A stretch of DNA of 34,284 nt. It comes from Paraglomus occultum. Its lineage: Eukaryota; Glomeromycota; Glomeromycetes; Paraglomerales; Paraglomeraceae. The stretch covers positions 1 to 34,284 of the forward strand of contig CAJVPJ010000215.1 of NCBI GenBank assembly GCA_910592205.1, written 5' to 3'. Numbering within the stretch: position 1 is the stretch's first letter; each line of letters starts with the position of its first letter. Below the pieces are notes generated by a model, which worked only from the letters and a program-made list of their open reading frames with translations, was not told the origin of the DNA and did no database searches. The position numbers were made by a program, and so were the translations under genes. Shown one piece after another: positions 11,277-21,768 of this stretch.

Positions 11277-11986
11277 AAGCGTGCTCGATATTATTCGACC
11301 TGTCATAATACCGCATACCTGTATTAATATTATAATCGGATCGATCCCTTTTCACAATGGAACAAATGTAAACAGTCTCGAGCAGAACAAATGAATACAC
11401 CGAGACTAAGAAAAAGCAGTCACACCGATTATTACCAAAAAAGGAGAGTAACCAGAAACAGAAAAGAAGAGAAAATGTACAGAAAGAACAAAGGTGTATC
11501 GTTAACCATATGCTTTAGGTTTACCATATCCGAGGGATTGCATCGGTAACAAACATCTTTTCTTTTTACTCTCGCCGCCCAACATGCCACATGATTACTT
11601 AATGCATCTCCACTATCAGCATATCTATACATTCAGTATGCAGTTTATTTAATTAAAGAAATCGATATAAACTTATAGAGCGGTTCTCTTTGTAGTCGTG
11701 TAACCCTAACCCACCACATCAGGAAACTTACGCTAGCATCGTCAAACCTGAGTACGACAGCACATAATCTTCAAGACGAGACAGACAATGGATGAATAAA
11801 AGTTCAAACAACAACAATACGTAATATTTATTCGGACAAGGAACAATCTATTCTGTTCTTATCAGCATTCACCTGCTTTTTTCTATCCGTCATTCTCTAA
11901 CAATGATTATTTTCAGCTGGGCGAAAAGTTCTTTGTTTTAATAGCAAAAACCTGTTTGCATACTTGATTTCCAATAACTTTAATTG

Positions 11987-14900
11987 AAAAAAAATTTTTT
12001 TTTTCGAATCAGACAACCAATGCCATTCTCTAATTTAATTTTTTTTTCTTTCTACCTTATATGATAAGAAAACAAACCACTGAATAGAATAATTGGCCCG
12101 GCGTGCGATGATGTTATTAGTGGAGTATGCAGTTGAAATGTGGAGTATGTGGAGTGAAAGAGTAGGTTATATACAGTACCTATACCAACTATAAATAATA
12201 TCGAATAAAATATAATTATATCGTTCTTAAAAAGTAAGTTTGTATTTTCAATAATATTAATTAACAAACTCAACTCTTCAAAAATTCCCAATCTAACCAT
12301 ATCGTCTTTGTTCGTTCGGCGTGTTCTCAATCCTTTTCCATACAGAAAAAAAATTTTTTTTTCTGAAAACGTGAGAGTTGTGATACAGGAAAAAAAAAAG
12401 AGAGAACGAGATTAACACATACTCATCCCTTAATATAGTACGTTTACTTGCGATTTACACTGTTTCAGCGATATGCATTGTTTAATTCCTACCCAACACG
12501 ACGGGAACTTCAATTTAACTGTCCCCTTTCTTGGCGTAGTTTGATGATGGTGGTACGGGGATATCACTAAAACTAACAGTTTGATTTTTATTCGTATATC
12601 AAACTAGAAAAATCCCTGTCTAGTCGAAACATAATTAAATTATTGCATGTTACAGTCCAAAACTTACTACACCTATCCTCCAGCTGACTTTTGCCCAGAT
12701 ATAGACAATTAATATACCTGTAACAAGGTCATTTTGCATATATGGTAATTCAAGATATGCACTAATTAAAACGTATCAATTTTCTGGTAGGTTCCAAATA
12801 TGTACCAAAAAAAAGTTTGCCCCCCCTCCACTTTATCTGTCAACTCACACCGGTATGTATATGCAATCAGGGCAAAATGCGATGCGATACGATATACACA
12901 AAAAGCTATTGGTTTATTTAATATTCGAATTCTGGGCTGTTGACCGTTATCGTTAATTCGATCCAAGGGCTGTTCATAACATCGTGTATTGCACCACGAG
13001 GTATAAAATAAGGCAACTCTAATCTAATCTTAGTTATAGTGGAATCAGTTAAGCTTTTTGCAATTTGATTCGGTCTTGAGAAAAAGTTGTACAGCGGAGA
13101 ACGTGGTTATGACATTCATTCATTCATTTATTCATTCATATGCTGTGCACTATCGAAAATGAGACTCAACCGTAAAATTATCATACTTGCATCGGTCGCT
13201 GTTAATTATATCTTCGATCATCATAAAGTATCAGATCGCATCATTGGGGGCGAAACGCGATATAGATGATGATAAAACATGAATAATAGAATATGTAAAG
13301 GGTAAATAAATTACTGTGATCCCAGACATCACACGGCCTGGTCATTTGACCAAGCATGGATCGGCACAACAATACTGCTCATTATACTGCATGTTAATGA
13401 TACTCTACATAACTAATGAGAATGTGAGTTGTCACACATCTCAAGCCATCAGAAATTAATAATCCCATATCGTTATATGTCTACGTGAACGAACTCTACC
13501 AATCAAAGATAACGTTGAAAAAGACTTGTGTGTACCAATAACATTTTGTAAATGCCTTTAAAGATAGATGCTAAGAATGCCAAGTATATCAACTATGACA
13601 AACATTAAAACTCGCTAAATATTGACTATTAACTGACTCCCCCAACTCGTTCACACACTTCCAGCTGCTACATTTCCAAATACGTCAATTAAGAACAAAT
13701 TTCTCCCACGATGCTTTTCATTTGTTGTGCGAAAAAAAGAATAGAAACTCTCACAACATTATAAGATCGATAATGTGTACATTCTATATTAATCGATAAT
13801 GTCAAAAAAGATAATGTCGATATATCACCATTTGTTGATAAACCTTCATTTTCCAAAAACGATCCTAACCTGTTTGATGCCAAGAATTCCAACATACATG
13901 TGTGGTGCCACACTTCTCAAACGATCCAACTTTTTTTTTCTCGATCGACCTGACTATAGCGTTTTCCTTTACAGAGAAAAAGTCTCATGGAATAAACACA
14001 AAAGTTGGTGCAAGTAGTATGTACAATGACCCCGTGTATTCAATTTCTGCATTAACACACAATTATTACATTAACCGTCCAACATTACGTAACAAATCAC
14101 TAATATTGGACAAATTATATTACCGAAATCCGTATTCATCTTCAAAAAGAGATAACCATGAGCTCTGTTTCGGGAAAGGCCATTCTGCCTAATTTGTTTT
14201 ATTATGTCTTTTTTGGTTTTCGATGAAAGAGCGAATCGGCTATTAGCACTATTTACAACGAATTAACGTCAGTGACAAATTTATTATTGCAAGACCAGAT
14301 TAAAACGTCTCCTTGTTAAACTCGAACGTTTTAGACATGGTGGAAATTACTCGTAGAATTGATTACCTAAGTCAAAATGTCTCACAATTACCGTTGTTAC
14401 ATATGTATCTGCTTCTTGTTCAACTCTGTTGCTTCCGCTGTTTGTATTCGACCATTGGTTCTAGCAATACCTTTTACTGATACCTTTTTGAACTCATTAT
14501 AATCATGCCCTCCTGTCGTTTCTGATGAGATGAAAACTTGTTCCAATTCGGTATCACACCAGTATTACGATGTTACAAACGATGCAATGGACAACAAAGA
14601 CACACGTCTATTAGAACAAGATAGGTAACTGATATATGTAGGAAAGAATATGAAAAGTCCGGGACAAGTCTGGGGACATTCCCTGAATATCAGTATCAGT
14701 AAACATGACAGTGCATAGAATATTAAATGTGGATTATCATTGATAAGGTTTAAAATAAAATAAACAACGAATACCAATCATATTCCGCATCAGCAATGTT
14801 ATAAACCCGTCGAACCCTGCATACGCGAATTTGCATGAACGTAGCAGGACATGTGCAGAATTAATTCCAGTAATTGTCTGAGATTTTACTCGAACATCCA

Positions 14901-15435
14901 AACATATGAAAGCATGTCCCGTCATGTGTCGTATATATTTCGTACGCAGGGACACAAATTATAAAAGTTAAGTTAACGGAGCATTACGAGCACAAAAGAC
15001 GTTCGATATTTACAATATTAGTATAGGTTTACGCCAACATTAAAATTTATTCCGAATGTTTGCAATGGCGTGTATTGTCATAAATGTAAGTCTCTTTCTA
15101 AATGGGTACAATCTATAAAAAACTTTTTTTCGTTCCTTTTTTAAAAAATTTTTCTCCGAGCAAAGATTATGCCAAATAAATCCGAATAAAGACTTGTTAA
15201 AAAAATTTTGACAACTGTCAAACTAATTTATCAAATTTAGGACTTGTCCCCAAAATAGATGTGCATTGCTTTTAAGTCATTGCCCAAGTAGGTATTTCGT
15301 AAAACAACAAAAAAATTTTTTTATGCAGGGCGGAGGCGATTCGTCAATTTCATAGGGTTAAAAAAAGACATGCAAGTAAATGGTTCTCTGAATTATTCAA
15401 GGCGCTGCCCATACTTGGTGAGAAAAATTTTTTTT
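11987..15435. repeat. Scattered A(n)T(n) tracts, some palindromic
   Basis: Runs of A followed directly by T recur at 11987-12004 (A8T10), 12343-12365 (CAG-A8-T9-CTG, a nearly perfect palindrome), 15137-15153, 15309-15322 (A7T7) and 15423-15435. Such tracts are stiff, exclude nucleosomes and can form hairpins or cruciforms. They sit in otherwise non-coding sequence. Confidence 0.6.
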
Positions 15436-15962
15436 CAGGAGAATTGAGAAAGATGGTTGGATGATGGGACAAAATACATGACTGTCCAATCGGGATTGGT
15501 GAAATAAATAGAATAAAGAGCGAGATTGGATTATCCACAGATAATTCAATGGGTTGTTTGAGAATAAAGGTAATGTTTACATAATACCGCTAGCACGGGT
15601 TGCATAAAGTCATAGACTTTGTCAAACATTCATACGTCAATGAGCAGAGTCGATTTAATCAGAATATTCCAAATGATCTTTGTCCATTGTTGGTTTACTC
15701 GCTACGGAATTGTTCAAGTCGCTGTTACCCAACTATCGTCGAATCAAATCAGACGTCAGGGCAATACGCCTAATAACACGCCCCCTGCATATCGTCGTAC
15801 AGATCACGAAATCCAATTGGGTGTTAACAATAAGCACGTGATTAAACAATCGCGTTTAAGACAAACCCTCTTCCCCAATTCTTTTCTTTTGGTATTCCAT
15901 TATCTATATTTGTGTTCATAGTCATCAAATAGTATATACAGTATGTTTGTTTCATGTTTACG

Positions 15963-16151
15963 TTAAGATTGCAAAGGTACCGGTAGTTTATCTTTTCCAA
16001 CATCATAACCATGATCTACTGATTGGGTACACGTTGACATATGCAATATCAAAATCAAAACTACCATAAACATAAGAACAAAACATAAGCCTATCATGGG
16101 ACGATTGCCGTAAATGTGAAACGATTGAACACATATTTGAAATATTAACAT
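15963..16151 (-). CDS. Doubtful 62-residue single-pass membrane ORF
   Basis: ATG-initiated frame with one clear hydrophobic segment (GLCFVLMFMVVLILILHM, residues about 21-38) and a polar C-terminal tail ending KLPVPLQS. I do not recognise the family. There is no TATA box or neighbouring exon to support it, and a competing frame (16003-16212) overlaps it. It may be a chance frame. Confidence 0.15.
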   Translation of the reverse strand: MLIFQICVQSFHIYGNRPMIGLCFVLMFMVVLILILHMSTCTQSVDHGYDVGKDKLPVPLQS

Positions 16152-16372
16152 GCAAGTTTACTTTCCAGTAACTAGATTGTTTGTTAATTGCCTTTCTTTT
16201 GTGACATAGCATTAATCAATTGTTACATTAGTGTCAATCTGTATATCACGGATAGGGTGGGGTTACATATCGCTATAATGTTGCAACAGTAGTATCCAAT
16301 ATTATTTGATCTTATTATTACTGTTATTATTTCTCAATTGATTAACATCTCCCCCAAACAGACTGCGGCGAT

Positions 16373-16436
16373 AACAACAACAACAACAACAGCAGCAGCA
16401 GCAGCAGCAGCAGCAACAGCAACGTAGTAGCAGCAG
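16373..16436. repeat. CAA/CAG trinucleotide tract
   Basis: AAC repeats followed by about eight AGC units and then mixed CAA/CAG/TAG triplets. The tract is interrupted by stop-forming triplets in the Gln frame near its end, and no gene surrounds it, so it is not a polyglutamine-coding segment that I can support. Confidence 0.85.
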
Positions 16437-17657
16437 TGATAGCTACAGTATTACTATAACTTAATGCTATTGCTATCGCAAACGCTGTCATTATTAAACA
16501 CTACAATGCCTTTTATTCTAGCCATCATGTTGTTACTCACAAATTTGTTGGGATAAACCAGCGAGAAATCTCCATCTTTAGTGATAATCATGTCAGCTGA
16601 TAGAATTATCGTTATCTGTTTGTGTTATATTCTTGACATCACTGCACATACTGAAATAATTAGATAATTTGTTATTATCGTGGGAACATTAGGGCGAATG
16701 TTTAATCCTAATGCAGCCTATACGCATCTTTAATATGATGCTGTCATATATAACTCTCTCTCACAATGAAACGCTCGTTTCCATCAACAAACAAACCTAA
16801 ACCATAATAGGCAATTTCAACAGGGGGCTAAGTATAAATGCTATATCTTGTGTTACATCGAGTTGTTCTGTTCATCATATAACGCAAGTAACAGCATTTG
16901 CATTACACATATTGTTATCAGTGCATGCAGTTCAATACTGTATAGCGTAGTATTAAATTTCACTCAAACAGGAGACTGGCGTATCAAGTATTGAACAGAG
17001 TGCAGATAGAATGTTTTACCACAGGTTGGAATCTATCAATCAGTCGAACAACAAGGAATCGAAAAAAAGAAATAAAGTTTATCTGAATAAAGATTGAAAA
17101 ATGGGATGGGGTTTAAGGAGAAAACTTTGGTTAGAAAACTGCAAAAACAGTGGATAGCATGCTCGAGTGGAACCTTTTTCGTAAATGTTTATGGTTTGGT
17201 GTGACGCGCAAAAACGCCCCCCATTCTTCTAAATTCTATACAGTGGAGGAATGAAAAAACTATCGATTAAGCATCCCGACTTTTATACGCAACCATTGCA
17301 AACAAACTATCAAATTTTTGGTCTCTCGTTTTTGAAAAGTTTTCTTAGAATGGAGGAGGGAAAGGCTGTTTTCTTTAGTTTGGCTTGCGATTAGAATGCC
17401 TGGCGCTTTTAATCGACATTTTTCCACGCAAAAAACGTAAAATTTTCCGTGGTTTCCAGTTTCATTTGGATTCGGGCAGCTTACAAAATTACAAATATCA
17501 TTTATTTGTTACACGTACATAGAATTTAAAGATCCGAATCTATAGAAACAGCCATTGCGTTAATGAACTCTCTAATTAACTAGGAGGGAGGGAAGGGGAG
17601 ATAGTTAGCCGTAAAATTCCTGTGCTAATGTTGACAACGATGGCTGTTTATTTACCA

Positions 17658-17675
17658 GGGGGGGGGGGGGGGGGG
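17658..17675. repeat. Poly-G run (18 G) followed by a T run
   Basis: Eighteen consecutive G are followed by a short purine stretch and a run of about 12 T starting at 17691. Such runs are length-unstable and often misassembled, so the exact count should not be trusted. Confidence 0.85.
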
Positions 17676-18097
17676 AGGAGAGAAGGGGTCTTTTTTTTTT
17701 TCCGGGAACGAGCGATTTTTGAATGTATGTTGAGCAAGTAATTTTGTTTACTTTACTACGACATGATAATCTGTTCCGTGCAGTATTGTATATACATACT
17801 GTATATATGCCCGATTATTTTGTAACAATTATGTTGAACTTTGATTTGATGGAATACAGGATTTTTGCGCCAAATACACCATACAAGTTTTCGTTATTAC
17901 TATAACCTAACATTGTTTATGTACTACAACTCTTGTGTTCCCTCACTGAAACCAATCACGTCTAAATGATGGATGTAATAGTGACTATAATGGATATCAG
18001 TATGAAGAACACAGTGAATGAAACTACATTACAAGCGATATATTGTACCAATAGATATATAGCGCAATCGAAATTTCCCACTTTTTAGTTTAAACCA

Positions 18098-18180
18098 TTA
18101 TTATTGCCGTTGTTGCTGTCGCTGTCGTTGTCGTTGTCGCTGTTGATGTTACTGTTGCTGTTGTTGCTGCTGCTGTGTTG
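18098..18180. repeat. GTT/GCT-type trinucleotide tract
   Basis: About 27 triplets mixing GTT, GTC, GCT and GTG. It is an imperfect repeat of the same class as the tract at 16373-16436 but in the opposite orientation. No flanking coding sequence is visible; the Gln-encoding minus-strand frame is broken by a stop. Confidence 0.8.
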
Positions 18181-19206
18181 CAATCATCCCTTAATCTTGG
18201 GGTAATTATTTATTTATCCCCTGGCCGCCAGGAAATTGATGTTTTTCCTACTCGTCTAAATTAGTTATAATTAGGGTTGGGTGCCACAGATGTTATCAAT
18301 GCAGAACATTTAACGTTAAAATTGTAAAAATTACTGATAAGTAAGTAACCCCATACGATCGTTCGATATGTCAATTCTGTTTGGGTGTAATTTTCCTAAT
18401 TTATTTTCAATCTGGGAATTTAACAATATATCAATTGTCTTGATAAGAAAAATGTGACCAAATTGTCCAAATTGTCCACCTGACCGACTAAGTAATACAC
18501 GCGCTAAATAGTTTCAAATATTATGATGATATATTAATGCGTGTGATACTAATATTTGGGATGGTAAACAATATGATATCAATGTTCTTATGATCAAGTT
18601 TTGGTTGTCGGAACGAATATCACCAGTTACTTGTTGCTCTGTGTGTTCTCAAGTAGCGAGCTGGCATGCTTGCATATTGAAGAGAGAAAAATTCCGTGTT
18701 TCGATCATCTCGCAGATAAAACGCCCACGCGTGCCATCTTTGATAAAAGAATGACCACAACCGGGGAATGATAACCATATATTTCTTTTTAATTGGTCGT
18801 CCCCACTGGCGTTTAGATAATAATAAGGGGATCTGTCATCTGAATGAATTTATTTGTTTCGTATTTGAAATTATTTATTTCATAGTTTATTACTAATGAC
18901 GCTTTTGGTTAGTGTTTGTCAAAACAGTTATTCAAGTGATCAATCGCAATCTGCCCCAACTGTCAGTCAATCCGTCTGATGAAGTCTCCTCTAAAAATCT
19001 TTTGACCATCTCGATATCTCAACCTCCCCCAGCAGATAATTCATCTGGGCGTTCGGTTAGATTACCAACCGTATTTACATGAACCTTCCGCACGTATTAG
19101 TATTCCGTATGTGTATCTAAAAGGTATCAATTCACGTGATAAATTTATGAAGACTATTTTCTAATATTATATTACTATTAGTATGACTCTTACTAGTTCA
19201 TTTATT

Positions 19207-20370
19207 CTATATCTGCTTTTCTCCGGTTGTCACTCCCTTTATTCCCACTGCTCTCTTTAATTCCGCGGCCTGTCTATGCTTCATCATGGGACTGAAAACT
19301 TCATTAGACAGTAAACTCATCATCACCCTAGAGACCATTAATACACTCATTCCAATGCACGCGATTGAAATTTCCTCAACGCGATAATTACTTAGCAACA
19401 TTCCGTATGACATCCATTTAATGGCAAAGATTCCGATACCAAGATGAAACGTAGATTTAAAGAGAGCGGCCCTGCGCATTGATTTGATAATTGTCTCGGT
19501 GCACACTTCGGTCGCATTTACTGCTAGAGCGTAATTACCAGACGACATGTAAGACGTGATTAACCGTTTATACGATCGAGTATCAGGTGTCAGACCGCTT
19601 GATCGCATTTGATGTAAAACTTGGTGCGCTAATGAATGACGATTACACTCAACACATACGGCTATATATGCATTATACATGGCAATGGTGTGAGAAACCG
19701 GATTCACCCTGGACATGATGCTCTGAGCAATAGAAAGAATGTCGTCTGACATATCATCGTACCGTGTTGGAACATTGCATGTTGATTGCGTTGGTACGTC
19801 CAGCCAATATTGTTTCATGTCATCAGACAGAGATTGATATTGATGACCAGAAGGCGGGCAGGAGGCGTATTCATTTCTAAGAGTAAGCACATCGTCGATA
19901 CGATTTTCATTGTACATGTAATTATATCGTTTAGCATTTGTTTCACGATTACCGTTCGTAAGGTTTTCTTTTCGTCTTTTCATTGTCTGTATTCTCGCGC
20001 ATGCCTCTAGCGCCGCTATGATGGCCAGTTCGTGGGGTTCAGAATGCTTATGAAATAGTCTATCGACTACTGTTCGTAAGTGATTAGGATCTTTACAATG
20101 ATGAAACGTCCAGCGCCAACTTTCTCTTGAAGACAAGGATCTCTTTACCGTGTCAAAAACAGAATGATAAGACGGTACTGATGATAAACGAGACCATATC
20201 GAATGCGTGGCAGAGAGAATGCTTTGTTTATTGATTACGGTTGAGAAACAACGCACTGTGGAGTTGTTAACATAATGCTGTCTGGTCCAATGAGGAATTC
20301 CTTGAGCGTAAAGGTTGAAGAGACAACCATAACGGTTTCTTGTCGGGTGTCTGATGATTATTAATGACAT
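19207..20370 (-). CDS. Pentatricopeptide-repeat protein with two C-terminal membrane segments
   Basis: Intronless gene of 387 residues. The N-terminus is rich in Arg, Ser and Thr with few acids, and includes the mitochondrial-type motif VRCFSTV, suggesting a matrix-targeting presequence. Residues about 228-298 hold two PPR motifs: MYNAYIAVCVECNRHSLAHQ, then SGLTPDTRSYKRLITSYM with the typical helix-turn spacing of 35. PPR proteins bind organellar RNA and control its stability, processing or translation. Unusually, residues about 308-326 and 335-354 are hydrophobic and look like two membrane spans, which would anchor the protein to the inner membrane, as seen for some yeast translational activators. 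The gene is divergent from HTD2, with 139 bp between start codons. The RNA target is unknown. Confidence 0.8.
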   Translation of the reverse strand: MSLIIIRHPTRNRYGCLFNLYAQGIPHWTRQHYVNNSTVRCFSTVINKQSILSATHSIWSRLSSVPSYHSVFDTVKRSLSSRESWRWTFHHCKDPNHLRTVVDRLFHKHSEPHELAIIAALEACARIQTMKRRKENLTNGNRETNAKRYNYMYNENRIDDVLTLRNEYASCPPSGHQYQSLSDDMKQYWLDVPTQSTCNVPTRYDDMSDDILSIAQSIMSRVNPVSHTIAMYNAYIAVCVECNRHSLAHQVLHQMRSSGLTPDTRSYKRLITSYMSSGNYALAVNATEVCTETIIKSMRRAALFKSTFHLGIGIFAIKWMSYGMLLSNYRVEEISIACIGMSVLMVSRVMMSLLSNEVFSPMMKHRQAAELKRAVGIKGVTTGEKQI

Positions 20371-20509
20371 TTGTCAATATTTCGTTCTGTTCATGATCAT
20401 CTTGTGAATCTTAGTGGTCGCGTGATACGACCCGATTTTGAGATCGGGACGAATAGGACGGAAGAGCAAAATAAACGAGCTTTCTTACATTGACACCGAA
20501 TTGAGCCCA
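20371..20509. promoter_or_regulatory. Shared divergent promoter region of the PPR gene and HTD2
   Basis: Only 139 bp separate the two oppositely oriented start codons (20370 minus, 20510 plus). No TATA box is visible. The compact arrangement suggests shared regulation of two mitochondrial proteins (inference). Confidence 0.45.
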
Positions 20510-21700
20510 ATGATCTTGGCATACTCACGAAACATTTGCCGATTTCAACTTTCTATCTCTATTAAACATCAATTACGCTGTTTCTCAAATACCCTTATTC
20601 GTTCCAATATCGAGTCAAGCGATTCATCTTTACTTATATCACAATGGCACTCTAACATTTCCGCTTACAGTGAAACTTGTTACGATACAATTACTCCAAC
20701 TCCTATACAATTATTGAATTTAACACTCGACCGCCCCTCGTGCGAGGTTCTTCCTTCAACATCCACGCCCGTACATCCTAATTATCATTTAGCATATTTT
20801 CCCACTCGCGTCCCTGAGCGCAAATTGGCATTCGATGGATATTCCAAGACATTCGCTCCCCCCCATCCATTCAGTCAGCGAATGTGGGCAGGAGGAGAAC
20901 TGCTCTTTTCTAAAAATCCGCTAAGAGTAGGAGACAACGTGAAATTGATTAAAAAGTGTAGTAATGTCGAATTGAAAAGATCGAGCAGGAAACAAGAATT
21001 GGTATTTGTCTGGGAGGATAGAGACTTTCACAATGAAAAAGGTTGGAGTCTTAAGGATAGGCGTAATCTAGTTTATATGAAGAAGGAAGAAGGAAGAGCG
21101 AATAGTACAAAGATCGTGAAAGGTAAAAGATTTGCTGGCTGAGTGTATTGTTAAGAAGTTTTCAGTAATAAAACGTCATCACTCCTCACATAAAACAAAT
21201 GTGGTTTCATCAAAGTAATTACGGCAAACGCCTTTTTAATTCTTCATCAGTTGCTAAGGAACCGGATTTCTCCAAAATAATAAACCCAACTTCCATCCTA
21301 CTTTTCCGATACTCTGCTATAACGTTCAACAGTCATCTTATTCATTATGATCACATCTATGCAACTCTGGTAGAAGGATACAGAGGCGAGTAGATTGTCA
21401 TAATACTCTTTAGCCATAAATGTTTATTAACATGTTTACTCTCTAGGCTGTCTCGTCCATGGCCCATTGACTTGCACACTCCTCCTTGATCTTCTTCGTG
21501 ACAATCTGCCAGCCGACAATTGGATAAATGGGTTCAAGTATAGAGCAGTCAATCCACTGGTAGTGAACGAGCCGTTCAGAGTGTGTGGAAAGAAACTGGA
21601 AAGACTGGACGAGAAGGGAGATTCGATATACGAAATGTGGGCCGAGACAGCACTTGGCGGAGTAGCGATGAAAGGCAGCGCTACAGTCAACATTAACTAA
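20510..21700 (+). CDS. HTD2: Mitochondrial 3-hydroxyacyl-thioester dehydratase type 2, three exons
   Basis: Exons: 20510-21122, 21251-21385, 21447-21700; product 333 residues. It catalyses dehydration of (3R)-hydroxyacyl-ACP in mitochondrial type II fatty acid synthesis, the pathway that supplies octanoate for lipoic acid. Recognisable blocks: KLAFDGYSKTFAPPHPFSQR then MWAGGELLFSKNPLRVGD in exon 1; TPTSILLFRY-like and FNSHLIHYDHIYATLVEGYR in exon 2, with the hot-dog-fold His236 and Asp238; LVHGPLTCTLLLDLLRDNLP in exon 3. The N-terminus contains LRCFSNTL and fits a mitochondrial presequence. A start at 20438 would be TTG, so the ATG at 20510 is chosen. Intron 1 (128 bp) is GT-AG; intron 2 (61 bp) begins GCGAGT and is best explained as a GC-AG intron, since this alone keeps the family sequence intact. 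It converges with the PPR gene that follows, 68 bp away. Confidence 0.95.
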
Positions 21701-21768
21701 AGAGGTTCCCATCAACTGTCGCACCCTAAATGTTCGGCGTTCACAAACGTTTAGTTATAAATATTGGT

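Larger units (their letters stand above)
10511..19206. other. 8.7-kb region without a supported gene
   Basis: No frame here carries a domain I recognise, and no set of short frames joins by good splice sites, unlike the genes on either side. It is AT-rich with many homopolymer and trinucleotide tracts, listed separately. Two ATG-less plus-strand frames near its right end (about 18576-18771 and 18903-19082) and a small membrane-type frame (15963-16151) are the least random-looking pieces, but lengths like these are expected by chance at this base composition. Old degraded repeats or non-coding transcripts cannot be excluded. Confidence 0.4.

Noticed and set aside
11701-11712. TAACCCTAACCC, two telomere-like CCCTAA units.
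   Set aside because: Only two units, internal, with no subtelomeric context; expected by chance in a window of this size.
18576-19082. Two plus-strand open stretches (about 65 and 59 codons) that look protein-like, for example EERKIPCFDHLADKTPTR.
   Set aside because: Neither has an ATG start, no good splice pair joins them, and open stretches of this length are common by chance at this base composition.
21436-21724. Two minus-strand frames of 85 and 93 codons opposite HTD2.
   Set aside because: They are shadows of HTD2 exon 3, which matches its family on the plus strand.
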